A stretch of 64,000 bases of DNA from Diphasiastrum complanatum. Its lineage: Eukaryota; Streptophyta; Lycopodiopsida; Lycopodiales; Lycopodiaceae. Position 1 is the stretch's first letter. Every line of letters starts with the position of its first letter. The stretch lies in NCBI GenBank assembly GCA_029204225.1, contig CM055104.1, positions 51,452,294-51,516,293 of the forward strand. The letters run 5' to 3'. The position numbers were made by a program, and so were the translations under genes. Below the pieces are notes generated by a model. The model made no database searches, had not been told where the DNA came from, and was given only the letters and a program-made list of their open reading frames with translations. This document shows positions 9,755 to 21,955 of the stretch, piece by piece.

Positions 9755-12700
9755 ACATTAGAATTCTTTGGGGTGGTGGTCGTAGGGTTTTTGAGGATGT
9801 AATGGGTTGCATGCCTTAGGAATAAATGTTATGGTTTTTGCTTAGCTGTAAAAAACTTTGCATTGGAAGGTTAATTTTGGATTATCCAGGGTTTGAACTG
9901 TTTTTTACATGTGAAGAGAGTCTATGTTTGGTAATAGATTTCCGATTCGTTGGCTACTTTTCTAGCAAAGGCATGGGAAACAGTTAAGTTTAACTAATGG
10001 AATACCATAAGTAACCTCATGTATGGATTTTCAAGGCCATAACCAATGTTGAATGAGACAATATAAATTTTGGCTATTCTAATAGGTCGTCTATGAATTC
10101 GGTTCATAGATTTAGGATTGTCATCAAGACGGTACAGGTTCAAGAAAATTTGATTTTTCTGGTACTCTGCTTAGTGGTGACTAAAGTTTGGAAGCTAATT
10201 TCTTCCCAGATCAAAAGTTTAAATTTTAATTTTTCCCTTTTTGATTTTCGAACTTGGTTAAGTTTTTGTTACTTTTTTGAGATATTTCTAATTGATATTG
10301 ATTGTTGAAAATGGATTAAGTGAACGTTTGTGCAAGATACTCGTCAAAATTAATTTTAAAATCGTCAAACAATATGAAATGGCCAGTTAAAATGAGTAAT
10401 GACAGAACTCTTTATCCGATCAATGGAATCTTGTTTGGATACAATTTAAGAGTTTTTGAAATCTTATTGGTAGGATTTCCAATCATGTTATTTCATATTC
10501 TAAGTTTGAATAGTTTTTGACAATATTGATGGAGTAATGCCAAACCAGTCAATAAAAAGAGAACAGTCCAATTTTATTGAAAAAATTGTAATGATAGGAA
10601 TTAAAAAAATAATCTTATTTTCAGTTAAATCGTATGGTGAATATATTCAAAGATCAAAGTAGTAGTGTTTTTCTTACTAGTAAATGATTTCTGGTATATG
10701 AGTTATTCAACCTAGGTATAGGATAGAAATGAAATTGTTTTAGACTTTTTCCTACAGTAGCTAATTTTAAACATTTACTAATGTCGTTACGTCTTCTTTA
10801 TACCTTATCTGAAATAGATTTTCAAGAAACTAAAAATTCTGAGGGAAGAAGAGTGGACATCAGGGGTAGTAAGTGTGATCGGGAGATGTATTTTGCAATT
10901 AGGATTTTGTGATCCCTGTAAAAAATTGCTTAATACTGGATGTTAATTTCCTAAATGGAGTTCATTTAGTTGCATTCTTGGCTAATATCTGTGAAATGAA
11001 TGAGTAGTCCACAGTTTCGATGTCAATTGTGATGTTAGAAATATAATTTAGTACATGGATTACATTGGATTTGTTAGTTGATAGAAGCTTGTCTCTAGAG
11101 TAAATGCCTTTGGATCTAGGGGGATTTGAAGCTTATCATTAATTAGAAAGGATCAAATTGTAATGTGGAACCATGTTAATTCTTATGTTTAAGTCACATG
11201 GTCAGATGTGGATTTGTGGTATCCATCTGATAGGCATGCTAATCATCCAAATGAATGGATTCTCCACTTTTGGGAACAAGAGATAATATCCTATGCGAAT
11301 TATAGGACAGTTAGATGATCAGTGGATCTCTAGAATATCAGATATGGCGGTTAAGGATTTTTTGGAAGGAAAAGATGATGGTATAGGACATCAGTAATTT
11401 TGGAAAGGGAATTCTAGGACTATAAAGATCTGATAATCAATGGTGTATTTTAGTACCTAGTCGCGATATGAAAAAAAAAGAAACCATTCGATCAAATGTG
11501 GGATATTTCCATTCAATCAAATGTGGGATATTTTGGAAAATTTTGAGGTTTAATCTAGATCCCTATGTGGTATCTCATTATTCACAAAATCAGAGGTTCT
11601 CAAATCTATTTTTCACTTTCTTAATTAATCCTTTACTTCTTAGTAATTTCTCGAATATAAGATATCAGACTGATTTATATGATTCTTTCCGACATGAAGT
11701 TATTCTTCTAAAAGATTGTTATGTCATATAAATTACTACTTGTGTGAATAGACTTGGAATTCAGATAAATTCTAAGGTTAAAATGTTTCAATTTCTTAAA
11801 CCTAGAATATCTCTATTGCATAAATGGATTTCGATGGAATAGTAGCTTCTATCCCTCAGATTGAAAATATTTGAAGGAAAAATCCTGTTTGTAATGAAGT
11901 GAATCCTTTTGTGGAAGCCCTTATTACTGATTTTTCTTGGATTTGGATATTTTCATATATCATCTTTCTACTTAACTTCTATTGAAAATGATAATTTCTT
12001 TAAAAGGAGGTGAAGTGGTGGGATAAATTTCTATTTGAGAATCTGTGGGTTACATAGTTTTCGGAAGAGAATCAGCTAGGGTATAGAAATGAGATTTGAT
12101 CTGAAAGAAATTTCGGATAGATTCAGAGTAATGATTAATCTTGTATGAATCTACTGTGTAATCCTAGTTACTAAGGTTATCTGGTGCACTTAACCTAGTC
12201 GACGAACATAAGCATATGATTAAGTATTGTTTTGACATATACTTGCAGAGTTAACAAATCTTTGTATAGAAGATTTATGGATTAACTTATATATTATTTG
12301 GGTAAGAATCTAAATGTGGTGTAGTATAATTGATTACTCCAGGATGAAGTTAATTGGTAAAACGATTAGTGTGATGTACATTCACCGGGAACTGATGGTT
12401 TTTGAATTATATGGCTTGTAAGATGCACGATTAGTGAATCATTTGGGTTCATCAGTTAAAATTATGTGCATTGGATATACATTATTCTTGGGATAGAGTA
12501 TTCCTTAGTTAAGGAATAGACTCAACTCATTAGTGATTGTATCCCAAAGAGTTCAAATGGATAACAAATCATAATGAATCCCAAAATAACAACTGAATTG
12601 ATATTCAGCAGGACTTTGGGTATCTAGATTTGATTCTAGACAAGAATCTAAAGTTTGTTGTAGTTAAAGACGATTGTCATTATCATTTTAGTATGCTTTC

Positions 12701-13780
12701 TGTCTTTAATTACCAGTGGTATATAGAACTTGGAGATCTAGCACTTCTGTCAGACAATCTTGTTAGGAGAATGTTCCTAAAATCCCGTGGTTTCTTGTTG
12801 GGAAAGATTTTGGAACGATTCTTACTTTTTCTTGAGTTATGTTGGACATATACTCCAGTATCCTACAAATGATTAAGTATGGTTTTGGATTCCAAAAAGT
12901 TATGATTGACTAATCATACAAATCTAAATATTTATGGTTGATGGATCATAAACAGTTACTTAATTGTTGATAGTGGATTATAAAGAATTGTGATGATTCT
13001 CAAGTGTGATGATTAATTCTTGATCTAATATTTGAGTAAGAATTTGAATCAGTGTTTTGAATCTCTCTACTCCAGTATTTTATGTGAGGACCTATGGTTT
13101 TCATAGACATTCTCACAAGTATTTTTGTGAAAAATTTATCTAATTAGTGGATGCTATTCTGCTACAGTTTATGGTCTGTAGATGATTGAGTACAGTTCTT
13201 CATTTGATTGGATCTCCAGTTATCATAGGAGACAAACAAGTCTATTAAGATGAATGAATGCTATTTTCTTGTATTTGGTGCTAGAAACACGAGCATTTAA
13301 CTCAAATGAGTATCTACGATACTGAGAGCTGAGTTTTAATCATTCTATATCTTAACGATTCTCCTAGAGATTCTAACTGAATGAATTATCATATCTTAGA
13401 CTTTGGATTCTAAGGATATTTGTACTTGAAAGCTTATGAATTATATGTCAGAGTTGTGGATAATTTCAGACTGTAATTATAATTATTTTATTATTTCTTT
13501 AACTTTAATCTCTTAAGTTAGGTTATTTCACCCAATGTCTCATGTAAGTGCTTACATGAAGGTGACTATACTAACTTATGGTGAATGTAACCCAGATGGA
13601 AATTTTATCACTTAGTGTACTTTTCAAACTTGAGTTGTACTCCAATATAAAGATTATCTCTGAGTACTTGTTTGATGTGAAAGTTAGACTAAGGATATGA
13701 TTTTCTAGGTGGGCATTGAAAGTTAAAAGAACTGTTTCTGTTATTCTTTCCTGTTTAGAGAGCTTCTAAGGATAAAAGCA
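9755..13780. other. AT-rich decayed interior of element E
   Basis: Four kilobases with dense stop codons in all frames; the longest open frames are under 90 codons. No recognisable protein domain, tandem repeat or RNA gene. It is probably former retrotransposon coding sequence worn away by mutation, but no motif survives to prove it. Confidence 0.5.
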
Positions 13781-13797
13781 GTTTAAGGAGGGAAGAA

Positions 13798-14308
13798 TGT
13801 TATGTCCATAACCAATACATAGGATACAATATACTCCTAGTCTTGGATACATGGTACTCCAATAAATCAAGCTGTCAATTATGCCACATCATACTAGATG
13901 TGAGCCGAAAGTAACTAATATCCTTGTGAGGCCCCGAAAACACTAAATGGAGTTAGTACAAGGTTTGGGACAGTCAAGGCATGTGTAGAGCTATCAATAG
14001 CAATTCTATGAATAGAGGATCTATGCATAGAGACTCTATTCTAGAGGAATCTATGTATAGGAGAGTTAGGGCCTTGCATGTCTGTGGCTCATGGCTCTAT
14101 AAGAAGAGGCCAAACTCGCCCTACTCCTCATATTTGTGATGGATTCATTGCCAGGGTTTCACTCTATCTTCATGCTTCCTATTCCTTGGCTTGGGGGTGA
14201 AGCTTCTAGAGTTGATTGATTGCTTCTACTTGGTTGGGTGGTTACTCCATAGTGTGGTTTCTATTGTGTTTGTCTTGTAAGCAGGATCTTGAAAGAGCTT
14301 CCCTTATA
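13798..14308 (+). repeat. 3' LTR of element E
   Basis: 511 bp, begins TGTTATGTCCATAACC after the purine tract at about 13781-13797 and ends CCCTTATA. The target-site duplication tgagt follows directly. Confidence 0.92.
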
Positions 14309-14313
14309 TGAGT

Positions 14314-15434
14314 AAAGCCTACAAGGTTTACACTCCTATTACTAACAAGGTGATTATTGGTAGAGATGTCATTTTTGATGAGAGGAACATTCCAAAAGTA
14401 TCTTCAAGCATTATTGATGGTGATGTGGATGGATCTAACATTCTTGATGTTGATGTAAAGGATCCTACTTTGGATGGTGATGATGAAGGACCATTGTCAA
14501 GTCAAAAGCCAAAGAGAACATCAACGGAAAGACAAATGCGCCCTTCAAGGCTCACATATGATGAGAAAGGTAAGCAAGTGAAAGTGATGGTGCTATACAA
14601 GTGGATGGATGTATTCATGATCTCACATCAAGTAATGGATTTGGAAAACAAAGTTTGTTTAATGACTTTGATGATCAAGTTGATGATCAAGTGGTTGATC
14701 TCAAAGGGCTTCAACAACATGAAAGGAGAGATGGCAATTTGGAACTAGTCAAGAGCATCAAAGGAGAGTCAATTGGCAAAGATGTTATGGATATGTTTTT
14801 GTAGGTTATTGAAGACTCGAGTAAGGTCAAAGGAGCAGTAAGGAAGTGTTTTTCAAGTTTACTTTACTTGTTCTATCTCATGTTTGAGCATTTTCATGTG
14901 AATGTGTGCAAATTGTCAAGATATGGTAGAACTAGCTTCATTGGTGAGCATCATTTTGATGTTGGATTTGTACTAGCATTCTTGGCTGGTTTTGTTGATG
15001 GAAATGAATATATTGGAGGCTCATTATATCACTCATTCATGATCAAGTCATCAAGTCATGATGACATCTTATGGCAAGATGGAGAGGCTCATTCATGGTG
15101 TTTCATGGTGGATACATGGTAAGAAAGGACAAAGAGGAAAGATATAAGCAATTACATTTATTGTTTGGTTGCTGTAATTTTTCAGAAAGTTCAAAGTTGA
15201 TAGCATGGAGGAATCATCTCATTTACATTCTATGTGATTCTTCATGTCATATTGAGGTGACATATCACTTTAGGGAGCAAGTCTTGGCAAAGGAGGTGGA
15301 GCTTCAATATTTGTCCTCAAGGGAATGTGTAGCTGATATCTTCACCAAAGCATTGGGAAAAGACTTGTTCATGAAGCATAGGACTTCACTTGGAGTGTTT
15401 TCAAAGTCTATGCTAAAACTAGTTGAAGAGGGAG
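14314..15434 (+). pseudogene. Copia F, integrase tail and RNase H end
   Basis: Continues copia F in frame after element E: SKAYKVYTPITNKVIIGRDV is the conserved end of the integrase region, and MRPSRLTYDEKGKQ is the linker before reverse transcriptase. Reverse transcriptase is missing. The frame at 15071-15439 ends with the RNase H tail (HIEVTYHFREQVLAKEVELQ and ADIFTKALGK). Frameshifts lie between these pieces. A purine tract gaagagggag precedes the 3' LTR. Confidence 0.75.
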
Positions 15435-15960
15435 TGTGATTAATTTCAACTAGTTTAGTCATTTTGGTCATGTTTGTATATTTGGCAATTGAGGCCAATT
15501 TTCATATTAGATTAAGAGTTTAACTTTTCAAAGTTATATTGGTCTAAAAGCATTTGAATAAACACTTTTGGAAAGTGTGGGAAACTATAGAACATGAGTT
15601 TTGGAGGGATTCAATTTGAGTAGTAGATACATTGAATCTAGTCACAAAAAATGTAGGGTTTTCATTATGGAGGGAAAACCAAAGTTTGAACTTAGGTTTG
15701 GACCTCCTATAAGAGGATGTAACTCGTGGGAAGAGAAGACATTCTCTCTCTCTCTTATCTCATTCATGCTTATACATGGTTCTCTTGGGTTCTACTATCC
15801 ATTGGTGCACTATACTTGTGATATCTTGCAATTCTGTGTAGAATGCTTATTAATTGCTATTTTTAGATCCACACGTGTGAAATACAGTAGCTTACTGTTT
15901 TTGTATGGACAACAACATTAGTTTATGTTTTGATTGATGTTTGATCAAGATCTATTAAAG
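15435..15960 (+). repeat. 3' LTR of copia F (end uncertain)
   Basis: Starts TGTGATTAATTTC directly after a purine tract and the RNase H stop, which defines a copia 3' LTR start. It contains a CACGTG core at 15872. No clear TCACA end was found, so the right edge is a guess. Confidence 0.55.
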
Positions 15961-16698
15961 TTTGCATCTCATTCATAGTGTAGATGTTGGTTTTTCTACA
16001 TTGGCAAGATTGGTGATTTGCTTGTCTATCTAACCAAAGATCAAAGGAAAATTTTGGATCTAATTTTCCTTATATGGTCTAAAGTGCTCTTGAGATTGTT
16101 CACTCTAGTGTTCAATATACTAGTTGTGATGATACCAGCCTTGAATATTGTTGTTGTTCTACATTTTTCATAAGTTATGAGGGCTTCAAGGCCATACTCA
16201 ATGCCAAATATGAACATACCATAAACTTGACTATTGATGCCAAGAGAAAGTCAGATTCCACATCATTTAGTAGCTAGAGAGTTGTATCTACACATAAATC
16301 ATGGACTTGTATTGTGGCTTTTAGGTAGATAGGCAAAATTGAGAGTTGTTGACTTGCTGAGTGCAAACCCACCTTGTACCTCTTCATTCCAAAATGAGCC
16401 TTGATCTTCACAAAGCTGAATTTCAGTGTCTCCCTAATGGATGTAAACTCACTAGGAATCCTTGATCAGGTCAATGAGCAAGTACTTCACCAGAAATTTC
16501 TAGTGAAATACTGGCAAACTTTTGTCCAGGCAGCTCAGCCGCATGTATGTACAAAATTAGCAGTAGTATATATAGCACGTGAAGGAGGAGATTGAATATC
16601 TGTCTATTTGCATGATTTTGTCAAAAAGAAGCAAATCAACAAGCTTTTCTGGGGTATTGAACTTGTTGATCAGATTGAAGAAGACCGAGATCATTCAT
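15961..16698. other. 3' flank of the P450 gene
   Basis: Spacer between copia F and the P450 stop codon, including its 3' UTR on the minus strand. No other coding sequence is recognised. A single CACGTG lies at 16576-16581. Confidence 0.5.
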
Positions 16699-19488
16699 TT
16701 ATCTCTTTTGGATCCTGATGGGGAATCCATGTTTGGGAGTTGCCATAGGCCACCACTGAATCTCCTGATTTGGACTGATTGCCTCGTATCTGCCACACAA
16801 ATCACCAAATAACATATCTCAATGGGTGGCTGTGGGTGGGTGAACTCCAAACCCACACACTCTCTAAATCTACAACAAGCAAAGCTTTTGAATTACAAAG
16901 ATTTTGCTGCGGCTGATGCACCACTGATTCAGACTACAAAATTTTATTAGATGGCTCCTACTTAGCTCACAAAAATTCAGGAGATGGGCTCCTGTTACAA
17001 AATTGTGAATGCATAGATTTTGATGACAGAATTTTACTAGATGGGCTACTGTCACAAATTTGTAAATGCTTGTGCTCAACATTTGCCTAGTGGAGGGTGA
17101 GGCCAACCTGTATTTTGTGACCAAATGGTGAATAAAGATCAGCATTTGTGATTTTGCTAAATCACTCCCAAGGCACAATCTGTTTCCATAGCCAAAAGGC
17201 ATGAATGTACCTGGTTGAGAGGTGTCCTGCAAACATAACTTTCCATCTTAGATCAACACCCTCTCTTATCTTACTATCCTCCAGCTTTGGTTTCCATTCA
17301 TGGACTGTAATTGAGTTTAAACTGTTTATCGCTAAGCCTTATGATGTTTTTGTAAAGGAGATTGATTAAGGCTAGTCTCGAAAATCAAAGTGACGCAAGC
17401 AAGCAGCTACCTGAAATCTGTCGGGATCGAATCTGTAAGGATCGGGGAAGACTTTGGGACTAAGATGGAAGGATGAAATTGATGCATGAACTTTGCAACC
17501 TTTGGGGAATATGAAGCCTGCAACACCAGTAAACATACAAAAATAGTTAAAATGCAGGTAAATATGCATCAGCAAAGCTTTTTTAGACCAATTAACAATA
17601 AGTACATCAAGAGATTAGAAACAGCACGTAATTCACAAAATTCATGTCGAAGGTGAAGCAAAGCTAACTACCATCATATTCCAAATCCATGAGGGCCTCG
17701 CGGGGAATGAAGGTGTTAAGAAATGATGTTCTCATTGTCTCCTGCAACACCTGTAAACCAAAAGCATGCATTGCAATTTTAGAGACACTTAGTAGATTGA
17801 ACAAATAAGTGAAAGGCTGATAAAAACCCACAATAAGAGCTATCTTCTATAGCTAGAGTTCCTGCCTGTGAAGTGTATTTCATATCTTTCACATCTGCCC
17901 ATGTCAGTGGTTCATCCAGGCTAGCTTTTCTTTGTCGAATTAAGTCTTGCTCAGCCTGCAAGGATGTCACGATCAGTTGAAACCGGAGCGAAATGCACAA
18001 CAAGATTACAAGCTTACATCCATGTGGACATAAAGGGGACCGGTGTGGGTGCGAATAAGTCCTAGCCAGGCATGGAATAACTACTACGCTTTGTGGTTGA
18101 TATAAAGATTGAATATGCAATGAAAAAAACTTTGTTAAGAAAGATGAGTAACGTACCCGAACTTCGTCCAGAATTTTGGGGTTGTCATGCAAACGCTTGA
18201 TTGCCCACACTAACTGCGATGATGTGCTCTCGTACCCGCCAAACATGAGTGTCAGTATGATTGCTCGAACATGTACATCAGAAAAGTGATCGCCATTGGC
18301 GTTGGCACGCAGAAGAAAATCAAGCACGTCATTGTAGGGGTTTGGGTCTAATCTTCTTCTATCAATCAGTTTCTGCAAGGTCTGGAATAAGCCATCTCTT
18401 GCCTGAGCACCCACACCACAAAAAATGTCAATTCAGCTACAGTAATATACTGCTTCAATCTTTAGCGAATTACATCAAATGGAAATTACCCTTAGTGCTT
18501 TGCCATAGGTAGTGAACGGAAGATTAATATGCAGACTGAGGAATCCCTTCTTCAGTTCCTCCATCTGATCTGCCATCTTCTCTACCTCCGGGCCTGGTTT
18601 CAAGCCGAATATGATCTCCGAAGCCACAAAAAATGTATACTACACCCATTACCAGTGAAGCGAATGAGAGAGGGGAAGACACAGAGGCAAACATAATTAG
18701 TTTTTCAAGAACTTCAAACTGATAATGGCAAAGCAAATGTGTTTGGCATACCCTTCTCAATTCTTGTAGAACATTGCACGTCTCATTGTCACTCCACTTG
18801 CTCAAGAAGAAATTGGCAAGATAATCGATGTACTTCACTTGATGTTGCATTGCGTCTGGATGCAGTGCAGGCCCAAGGACTTTGCGCATCCGGGAATGGA
18901 AATTATCTCCATAGATGCTTCCAGTTTCATCTATCATGGATGTAGCAGAACGTGGGTAACCTGGCTTAAAATACTTCTGGGCTGTCTGCAGCACCCACCT
19001 GGTGGCTTCTGGTGTTGTTACCACAATGCAAGTCTCACCAAATAGGGATGAGGAAAATGTTTCTCCATATCTGCAATACAGGGAAACTCATATTTCATGT
19101 CTTCAAACTGAATCTTTAGATTAAAAATTGCATGAATGATCAATTATTGTCTATATAAGGGATACATACCCAAAAGCTTCCAAAAAAAGAAAAAAAGTTC
19201 GCTTTCCTTATTTCATCCAACAGAAAACTTTATGATCCGGTATTCATGAAAAGCTTTGGGATCAAATTTAGACCTTGAGATGTGCTGTAGGTGGAATTGA
19301 TGGGGATCTTGTAAAAATTGGATTGTTTCTCCAAAGAATGGAAGGCTCCATGTCTTTCCTGGTTGATGCTTAGCCTTCTTGCAAGAGAACTTTTTGGTAG
19401 GGGTATACTTGTATCCATGTAGAAGTATGAACAAAATCAGCAGAAAAGCTGCTGTTATTGTTGCCGTAACTATATACATACTCTCCAT
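16699..19488 (-). CDS. Cytochrome P450, CYP85-clan type, intact
   Basis: Haem-thiolate monooxygenase, expected to be ER-anchored and to use NADPH-P450 reductase. Nine exons on the minus strand join in frame to 471 aa, the usual family length: 19488-19274, 19070-18752, 18639-18490, 18402-18157, 17955-17866, 17750-17672, 17517-17411, 17226-17108, 16789-16699. I chose the ATG at 19488 because a hydrophobic anchor (TATITAAFLLILFILLHGY) and a Pro-Gly hinge follow. Signatures in order are LPFFGETIQF, GGYEST in the I-helix (oxygen activation), ETMR (K-helix ExxR), DPDRF (PERF-like) and FGYGNRLCLG with the haem-ligand Cys; the end is KHGFPIRIQKR. Introns are GT-AG except intron 5, which has a GC donor at 17865-17864. 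The segments LHINLPFTTYGKALRAR and LNTFIPREALMDLEYDGF place it in the CYP85 clan, whose members act on brassinosteroids, gibberellins, abscisic acid and terpenoids. The exact family and substrate are not determined. Ordinary repeats surround it; no co-regulated neighbour is seen. Confidence 0.93.
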
Positions 19489-19513
19489 TTCTGATCTATG
19501 TTGGTAGGAGTTA

Positions 19514-19514
<1 letters not shown>

Positions 19515-19564
<50 letters not shown>

Positions 19565-19606
19565 ACTCACACACACACGCACGCACGCACGCACACACAC
19601 ACACAA
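19515..19606. repeat. CT/CA compound microsatellite, P450 5' region
   Basis: On the plus strand, (CT)n from about 19515 to 19560 is followed by (AC)n with acgc variants to 19606. On the gene strand this is a GT tract followed by a GA tract ending 27 bases before the P450 ATG, so it is probably in the 5' UTR or core promoter. GA repeats in this position are known binding sites of plant BPC/GAGA-binding factors; a role here is inference. Confidence 0.85.
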
Positions 19607-20700
19607 AAGATTAGCCTCGAATTTTGTTTCAGGTATGAAATGTCTCCTAAAGCTTTATCAAATGGAAGGTATACTGTGACACCAAATGCACTGATTGGAC
19701 TGAAACTGATCAAACCCAACTCCCAACACCCCGTGTATGAGACAGGTGGTATCATTAACTGCACAGCACAAAGTGGGCCTTCATGTACAAAATTCTTCCT
19801 ATTCGCTTACTCCCAATCCTAACAGTACCCGCAGAGTAAGTACTGTACTCCACCCGCTTATTAAATCCTGTGCCTGGGGCCACAATGCTCTCTCAGATTA
19901 CACACACTTATCAATCGGATATAACACAAGGAGCACTGTTGAGGGTATAGCATACAGTGATGCATCAGATCCAACAGAACGAATCTAGATGTAGGTACTC
20001 ATGCGATGCGAGATCAGATGTATTGTTGATGGGTCCTGTCTGTGTAATAATGCTTGCTTGCCAGCTTTCTCACAGTCAGTTAATAACCCAACAATGAATG
20101 CAAATTAAGGCGAGTTGACGAGAACAGAAAAAAGGAATGAAAAGGAGGTGAGACAACAAAGCAATACAGCAGAGCAAGACTAGCTCACAGATAGTTGGGC
20201 TCTCCCTCTCCCCCACCCACTGACTGACTATAGCACCCACCCCACTGGCAAGCTAGTGCTCCTGCTCCTGCTGCTGTTGCTGCTATCCTTAGAAGATAAT
20301 TCACAGCAATATATTTAGATAGAGGGAGGAATGAGATGGTGGGCAAGCTCTACTTATTATCCCACACTGGCGGCTGCCACCACCCCACAAATGCACCAAT
20401 AAATTCCATGTCCTTCCTTCTTCCTTCCTTGTGTCCAGGATCTGTCATCCAACTCCATGCAATCCAGCTCCATCCTGACACATCTTGCCATTTCATTCCT
20501 TACATAGTAAGATCTTCTCACACTCGTGAGCTTGTCTTCAATCTTAATCTGGATCTGCATAGGGCATGATCACCTTGATCCAAGGGTGATACATCATAAT
20601 TGAACCATTCAACCCCCTCAACACCCTTGGATTAAAGCTGGGCCCATGGCTCCCTTGTACCATGGTAGTATTAGTTGCATATACCCATGAGCCTTAATCT
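19607..20700. other. P450 upstream region, no genes
   Basis: Less AT-rich than the surroundings and without LTR-derived sequence, so it likely contains the P450 promoter (minus strand). Open frames here are short and lack domains. I could not pick a convincing TATA box. Confidence 0.5.
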
Positions 20701-21955
20701 TGGATGGGCATATAGGCAAGCTTGTTGACAACCACACGCGCGTGATCATCCTTAAGTGTAAGACGGTAAGGTTGTTGGGTGCTCAAGAAATGCCATTGGA
20801 TGCTCTCAATAATTGTCATTGCCGGATGGTGGCGGCGCGATCACCAAGGTCTCATATATCATCATCTATCTCTCAATCTTCAACTCTTTGAAAATAAATT
20901 GCAAATTTGGTATGTGAATGAATTTTTGGGACATTTTTTTTGAGGACAACTCCACCAAAATTTTCCTTCAAGTGTCTCTAGAAGTGTACACCTATCATTG
21001 AACCCCATATATTGTGACAAGAAAATGAGTTATTTAAAATATGAAATAGCTAAATTATTGAATACTAGTAGGCAATTTTTTCCTTTTTCAAATATAGCAA
21101 AAGTTAGGCAAATAAAATATTATCAATCTACAAGTGTCTTTTATAAAATGACAAATCTTGATCAAAATTAAGATGAATCATTATGAAGGTTATCAAATTT
21201 ATATCAAAGTTGGGTAATAATTTTTTGGTTTTGACTATCCAATATTGAAATTTTCTATCAAATAATAGGAATATTGCCAAAAAGCAAAAAATAGCTCAGA
21301 TAAAAAAATCTGTTGGCAAGCTATGATGTTTCAAGACATATTTGCAAAACTTCTTCGTTGACAATCACACGTTCACGATCGTCCTCAAGTGTAAGAAGGT
21401 TGGTGGGTGCTCAAGAGATGCTAGTGGATGCTCTCAATAATTGTCATTGCTGGGGATGGTGGCATGATAACCAAGGCATCATAAATCATCAACTCTCAAT
21501 CTTTAACTATTTTAAAATAATTTTCAATTTTCTAATGATGTTGTAAATTAGGTACGTGGATTAATTTTTTGGAGTTTTTATTTTTATTTTCTATGAGGAC
21601 AATTTCAAAGGTTATTTTGTTTGAAATACCTCTGGAAGTGTACACCTATCATTGGACCCCAAATTTTGTGACAAGAAAATAAGTAAAAGATGATGCCCTT
21701 TGGCAAGTAGGGTTTGTCATTTCAAAATTTGAAATTGTTTAATTATCATATACTAGGCAATTTTCTCCTTACTAAAATTTTAGATTTGCAAAGTTGGGCT
21801 AGTAAAATACTATGACTAGTTTTGTTATGCCCATTGCAGCAGCGTCGGGTAATAATGTCTTTTATAATATGGCATATCATTAAATTTAAGATGAATCATT
21901 ATGAAATTTATCAATTTTATATCAAAGCTGGGTGATAATTTTTGTTGGGTTAGAA
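20701..21955. repeat. Decayed tandem repeat, two units of about 0.6 kb
   Basis: 20710-21260 and 21335-21950 share a series of phrases in the same order: 'gggtgctcaaga.atgc..tggatgctctcaataattgtcattgc', 'gaagtgtacacctatcattg.acccc', 'tgtgacaagaaaat', 'aagatgaatcattatgaa'. Divergence is high and there are indels. No coding content is recognised. Confidence 0.7.

Larger units (their letters stand above)
6124..14308 (+). mobile_element. LTR retrotransposon E, non-coding, TSD TGAGT
   Basis: Two 511-bp direct LTRs bound an 8,185-bp element. The 5-bp sequence tgagt occurs immediately left (6119-6123) and immediately right (14309-14313), a perfect target-site duplication. A primer-binding site tggtatcagagc (initiator-Met tRNA type) begins at 6636, one base after the 5' LTR. 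A purine tract (ttaaggagggaagaa) directly precedes the 3' LTR. The internal 7.1 kb has no gag-pol frame of its own, only inserted copia debris. It is a large non-autonomous derivative or a very decayed element. A chromovirus-type gypsy origin would fit the PBS and PPT but is not shown by any domain. Confidence 0.9.

Noticed and set aside
16870-17107. P450 ending by read-through of exon 8
   Set aside because: The read-through lacks a P450 C-terminus. A GT donor at 17107 joins in phase to an exon at 16789-16699 that encodes the expected end.
18261-19045. Plus-strand frames of 68-83 aa
   Set aside because: Antisense to P450 exons and introns.
19213-19566. P450 start upstream, through the GA tract
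   Set aside because: The upstream extension begins with GTG and encodes only RERERE. The ATG at 19488 is followed by a proper membrane anchor.
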